NCBI GenBank assembly: GCA_019096065.1
Contig: JAGUCH010000005.1
Location: 1,116,001-1,180,000 of the forward strand
Direction of reading: 5' to 3'
DNA length: 64,000 bases
Source of the DNA: Paracyclopina nana
Taxonomy: Eukaryota > Arthropoda > Copepoda > Cyclopoida > Cyclopettidae
Part shown: positions 62,123-64,000 of the stretch, one piece after another
How positions within the stretch are numbered: position 1 is the stretch's first letter
Layout: each line of letters starts with the position of its first letter
Position numbers and translations under genes: made by a program
Notes under the pieces: generated by a model
Database searches by the model: none
The model's input: the letters and a program-made list of their open reading frames with translations, nothing else
Told to the model about the DNA's origin: nothing

Positions 62123-64000
62123 ATGTCGCGATCAACAAATGCATCGCTAAGTCAAAAACCTGAGCGAATTTATGATCAAGTCCTAGTTTTTTTTTGGACT
62201 GACCCCAAGTCCCCTCTCAAGCTGCTGCCCATGGATTTTTATCTTTTTCCGTTTAAAAGAGTGCGAGATGTCTTTTTTGACATCGACCTTACCAAGAAGA
62301 TGTCCAAAGAAGAGAGAATGAAGAAGTACTATGTCACTACTGACAACAACAAGAGGAAGCCTCTATCCATCTTTTTGCGCGTGCAACAAGGTAATAATTA
62401 ATATTCATGTGTGAAGAGTAAAGGTTTGATTTTTCATTACTTTACTTTTCAGGCACTAGCATGGAGCAAACGGAAGAGATCATTTCCCGGTTCAATGACG
62501 CAATGAGACCTGCAAAAGATGTCGAGGAACGTGAGGAGTTGTATAAACCCTTAGTTGAACGCTACGAATGCCGATTGATGCGTAAATGTACGCTCGGAGA
62601 GATCAACGATCAGGGGAAATACGAAGTTCGAAAATGGACCAATGGAATGTTCTTGCGTTCAAATCAACCTACAGTGGTGACATCAACTGCAACAGAGCCA
62701 GAAATCGAAAATCCCACACAATTACGCTCTCAAAACGTCTCACTTTTCTCAAAGAAGTCAAAATCGTCAATTACGGCTCAGGAAAAGGATTCGCCTGCTA
62801 AAAAGGTAAAAAATCAATGTTACACGCTTCAATATTTATGTGAAATGTTTCCTTAGGCGAGGATTGACGATTCCAAGTCTAAGACAAAATCGAAGCGTGG
62901 AAGTGGCGGGAGCTCAAGTGCCACTTATGACAGTGGTGAATTTTTGGCGACATCAACGCAAAATACGGAGTCCGATACAAATCGCAGTGCTGCAAGAGAC
63001 ATTTTCTCGCTACAAGCTGAGTCGTCAAGCTCTACAATGAAGAGTGCATCTTTGATGTTTGAAAATGAGCGTGAGAGGAGGCAACTGCATGAGTGGATGC
63101 GGGCAACAAATACTGCACTCATTCAATTGAACAAGGATCTGTCTGAGAGGATCTCCAAGCATGACGAGCTGGTCAAACAGATTGGTGCAGCAATAGTCAG
63201 TCTCACAACCAATGTCTTTGACTTGTCAAAGCGCATAACTGATCAGGAAGACTTACGAAAGGTAACAATTTAATAGATCAAGCGTGGACCTATGTGAATG
63301 ATAATATTTTTAGGAGATGGATGCAAGCGTTCCAGCTGAACTTAAGGTTATTGTTAAGGAACTGCAAACACTGAATGTTGGATTGAAGATGATGCATTGC
63401 TCAGAAGCGTCAAGGAGGGCAAAAGCTGTCTCAATGGCACTTGGACCTCTTAAGTTCCACTTTCTGAACAGATATGTGGATGTCTATCTCAGTTGCATTG
63501 ACGTTTTGGAACTCATCATGGAAAATTTGAAGCCAAGACTACATGCCATTAAGGTGAACGAAGAGATGTACTACAACATCATACGTCTACTCCTTGATGA
63601 ACTTTTTGACAAGTGTGCAACTGCTCACTTGGTCCGTGGTGCTGATGAAGGGTGAGATCACTAATTATGGAAGCGTGTTACAAGGATTAGAATGAATTTT
63701 ATTTCAGGACTGGAAACACCAGTTGGTTTAAAAGAAAGTTGCCAAGAGGTGTGATGACACTTCTCTTGATGCACATCATGCCTTATTTCCGAGAGTTCAA
63801 CAAAGACGTTTCAGCGGCTGAGTGGTCAATTGCTGATACACCTCAGATCATGAGTCGTGCATTCGTCAACTATTTCCACAACCAAAGGAATTCGTGGATA
63901 ACAATGATTCGCAAAAATGTGGAGACTGATGAACAGGCTTTTGCATTCTGTTACGCTCAGGACAAGATGCTTTATGAACTCAATCGAGTAAGCCAACATA
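62123..64000 (+). CDS. Transposon accessory protein with central coiled coil (incomplete, runs off right edge)
   Basis: Five exons are visible: 62123-62390, 62453-62805, 62857-63261, 63314-63651 and 63708 to about 63988, all in phase. I chose the ATG starting MSRSTNAS because it gives the shorter leader; an in-frame ATG at 61988 would add 45 residues that overlap the promoter. The order is: an N-terminal globular part (YDQVLVFFWTDPKSPLKL, PLSIFLRVQQG); a basic, Ser/Lys-rich middle with likely nuclear localisation (SKSKTKSKRG); a helix-rich coiled coil (ENERERRQLHEWMRATN to SKRITDQEDLRK); and a helical C-terminal region (LPRGVMTLLLMHIMPYF). I recognise no named domain. By position it corresponds to the TnpA-like or anti-silencing second protein found in some two-gene DNA transposons; that is an inference. 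Confidence 0.7.

Larger units (their letters stand above)
57786..63957. repeat. Dispersed ACGCT(TC) motif array across the transposon
   Basis: By eye I count about 42 ACGCT/AGCGT sites, 24 of them ACGCTT. Five lie in the 290 bases after the transposase stop (57786, 57823, 57890, 57904, 58072), all in one orientation. Sites occur in exons and in at least six short introns (59996, 60190, 61277, 62824, 63281, 63672). None lies between 61620 and 62559, the shared promoter and first accessory exon. The base before ACGCT is mostly A or C and the base after is mostly T. Confidence 0.8.
57786..64000. mobile_element. Two-gene DNA transposon of CACTA/Tnp2-like type (right end outside window)
   Basis: The block contains a transposase gene on the minus strand and an accessory gene on the plus strand, transcribed away from each other. 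It is marked throughout by the word ACGCT on either strand (about 42 occurrences; first at 57786). Just left of 57786 the word drops to background, which sets the likely left boundary within about 200 bases. The terminal inverted repeats cannot be paired here. Both genes look open and well spliced, suggesting a young or recently active copy. Superfamily placement rests on the transposase motifs. Confidence 0.75.

Overview
The window is nuclear DNA of an animal, most likely an arthropod. Genes are split by many short introns (about 50-210 bases) with GT..AG borders. The gene set includes a CLIP-domain trypsin-like protease, a Tre1/moody-like receptor, an SR splicing factor, an Atos (FAM214) gene and WDR26. 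The species cannot be told from sequence alone; small introns and AT-rich spacers would fit a pancrustacean. All exon models were made by eye from splice sites and reading frame, with no database search.

Layout. 1-2 kb: start of a class A GPCR (leaves the window on the left) and a complete phytanoyl-CoA dioxygenase-type gene, both minus. 3.6-6.2 kb: WDR26, plus. 6.6-7.7 kb: a secreted two-module cysteine-rich/phage-type lysozyme-like gene, minus, convergent with WDR26. 9.4-11.9 kb: a CaaX-tailed Ras-like GTPase, minus, with a Tc1/mariner-type MITE in an intron. 12-19.5 kb: gene-poor, with a cluster of foldback elements including two inverted PIF/Harbinger-type MITEs. 19.5-26.2 kb: CLIP protease, plus, whose last intron holds a complete SR-protein gene on the other strand. 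26.2-28.7 kb: F-box protein, minus, tail to tail with the protease. 30.3-32.9 kb: an S6K/RSK-type AGC kinase, plus. 39.2-43.5 kb: Atos, plus.

43.9-57.7 kb has no gene I can support. It is built partly from non-autonomous DNA elements and minisatellites: a 454-bp TIR element, a 1.2-kb TIR element carrying a 62-bp minisatellite and a tRNA-like segment, two 16-bp arrays, and a 906-bp element with a perfect 8-bp target duplication whose termini are themselves tandem repeats.

57.8-64 kb is the most unusual part: a DNA transposon, apparently intact within the window, with two divergent multi-exon genes. One encodes a Tnp2/CACTA-like transposase (minus); the other a coiled-coil accessory protein (plus, running off the window). 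They share a promoter of about 285 bp. A short DNA word, ACGCT (usually MACGCTTC), occurs about 42 times on the two strands across exons, introns and the 3' flank, roughly five times the rate expected or seen in another 6 kb of this window. It is absent from the shared promoter and first accessory exon. This looks like a dispersed protein-binding signal that has shaped the coding sequence.
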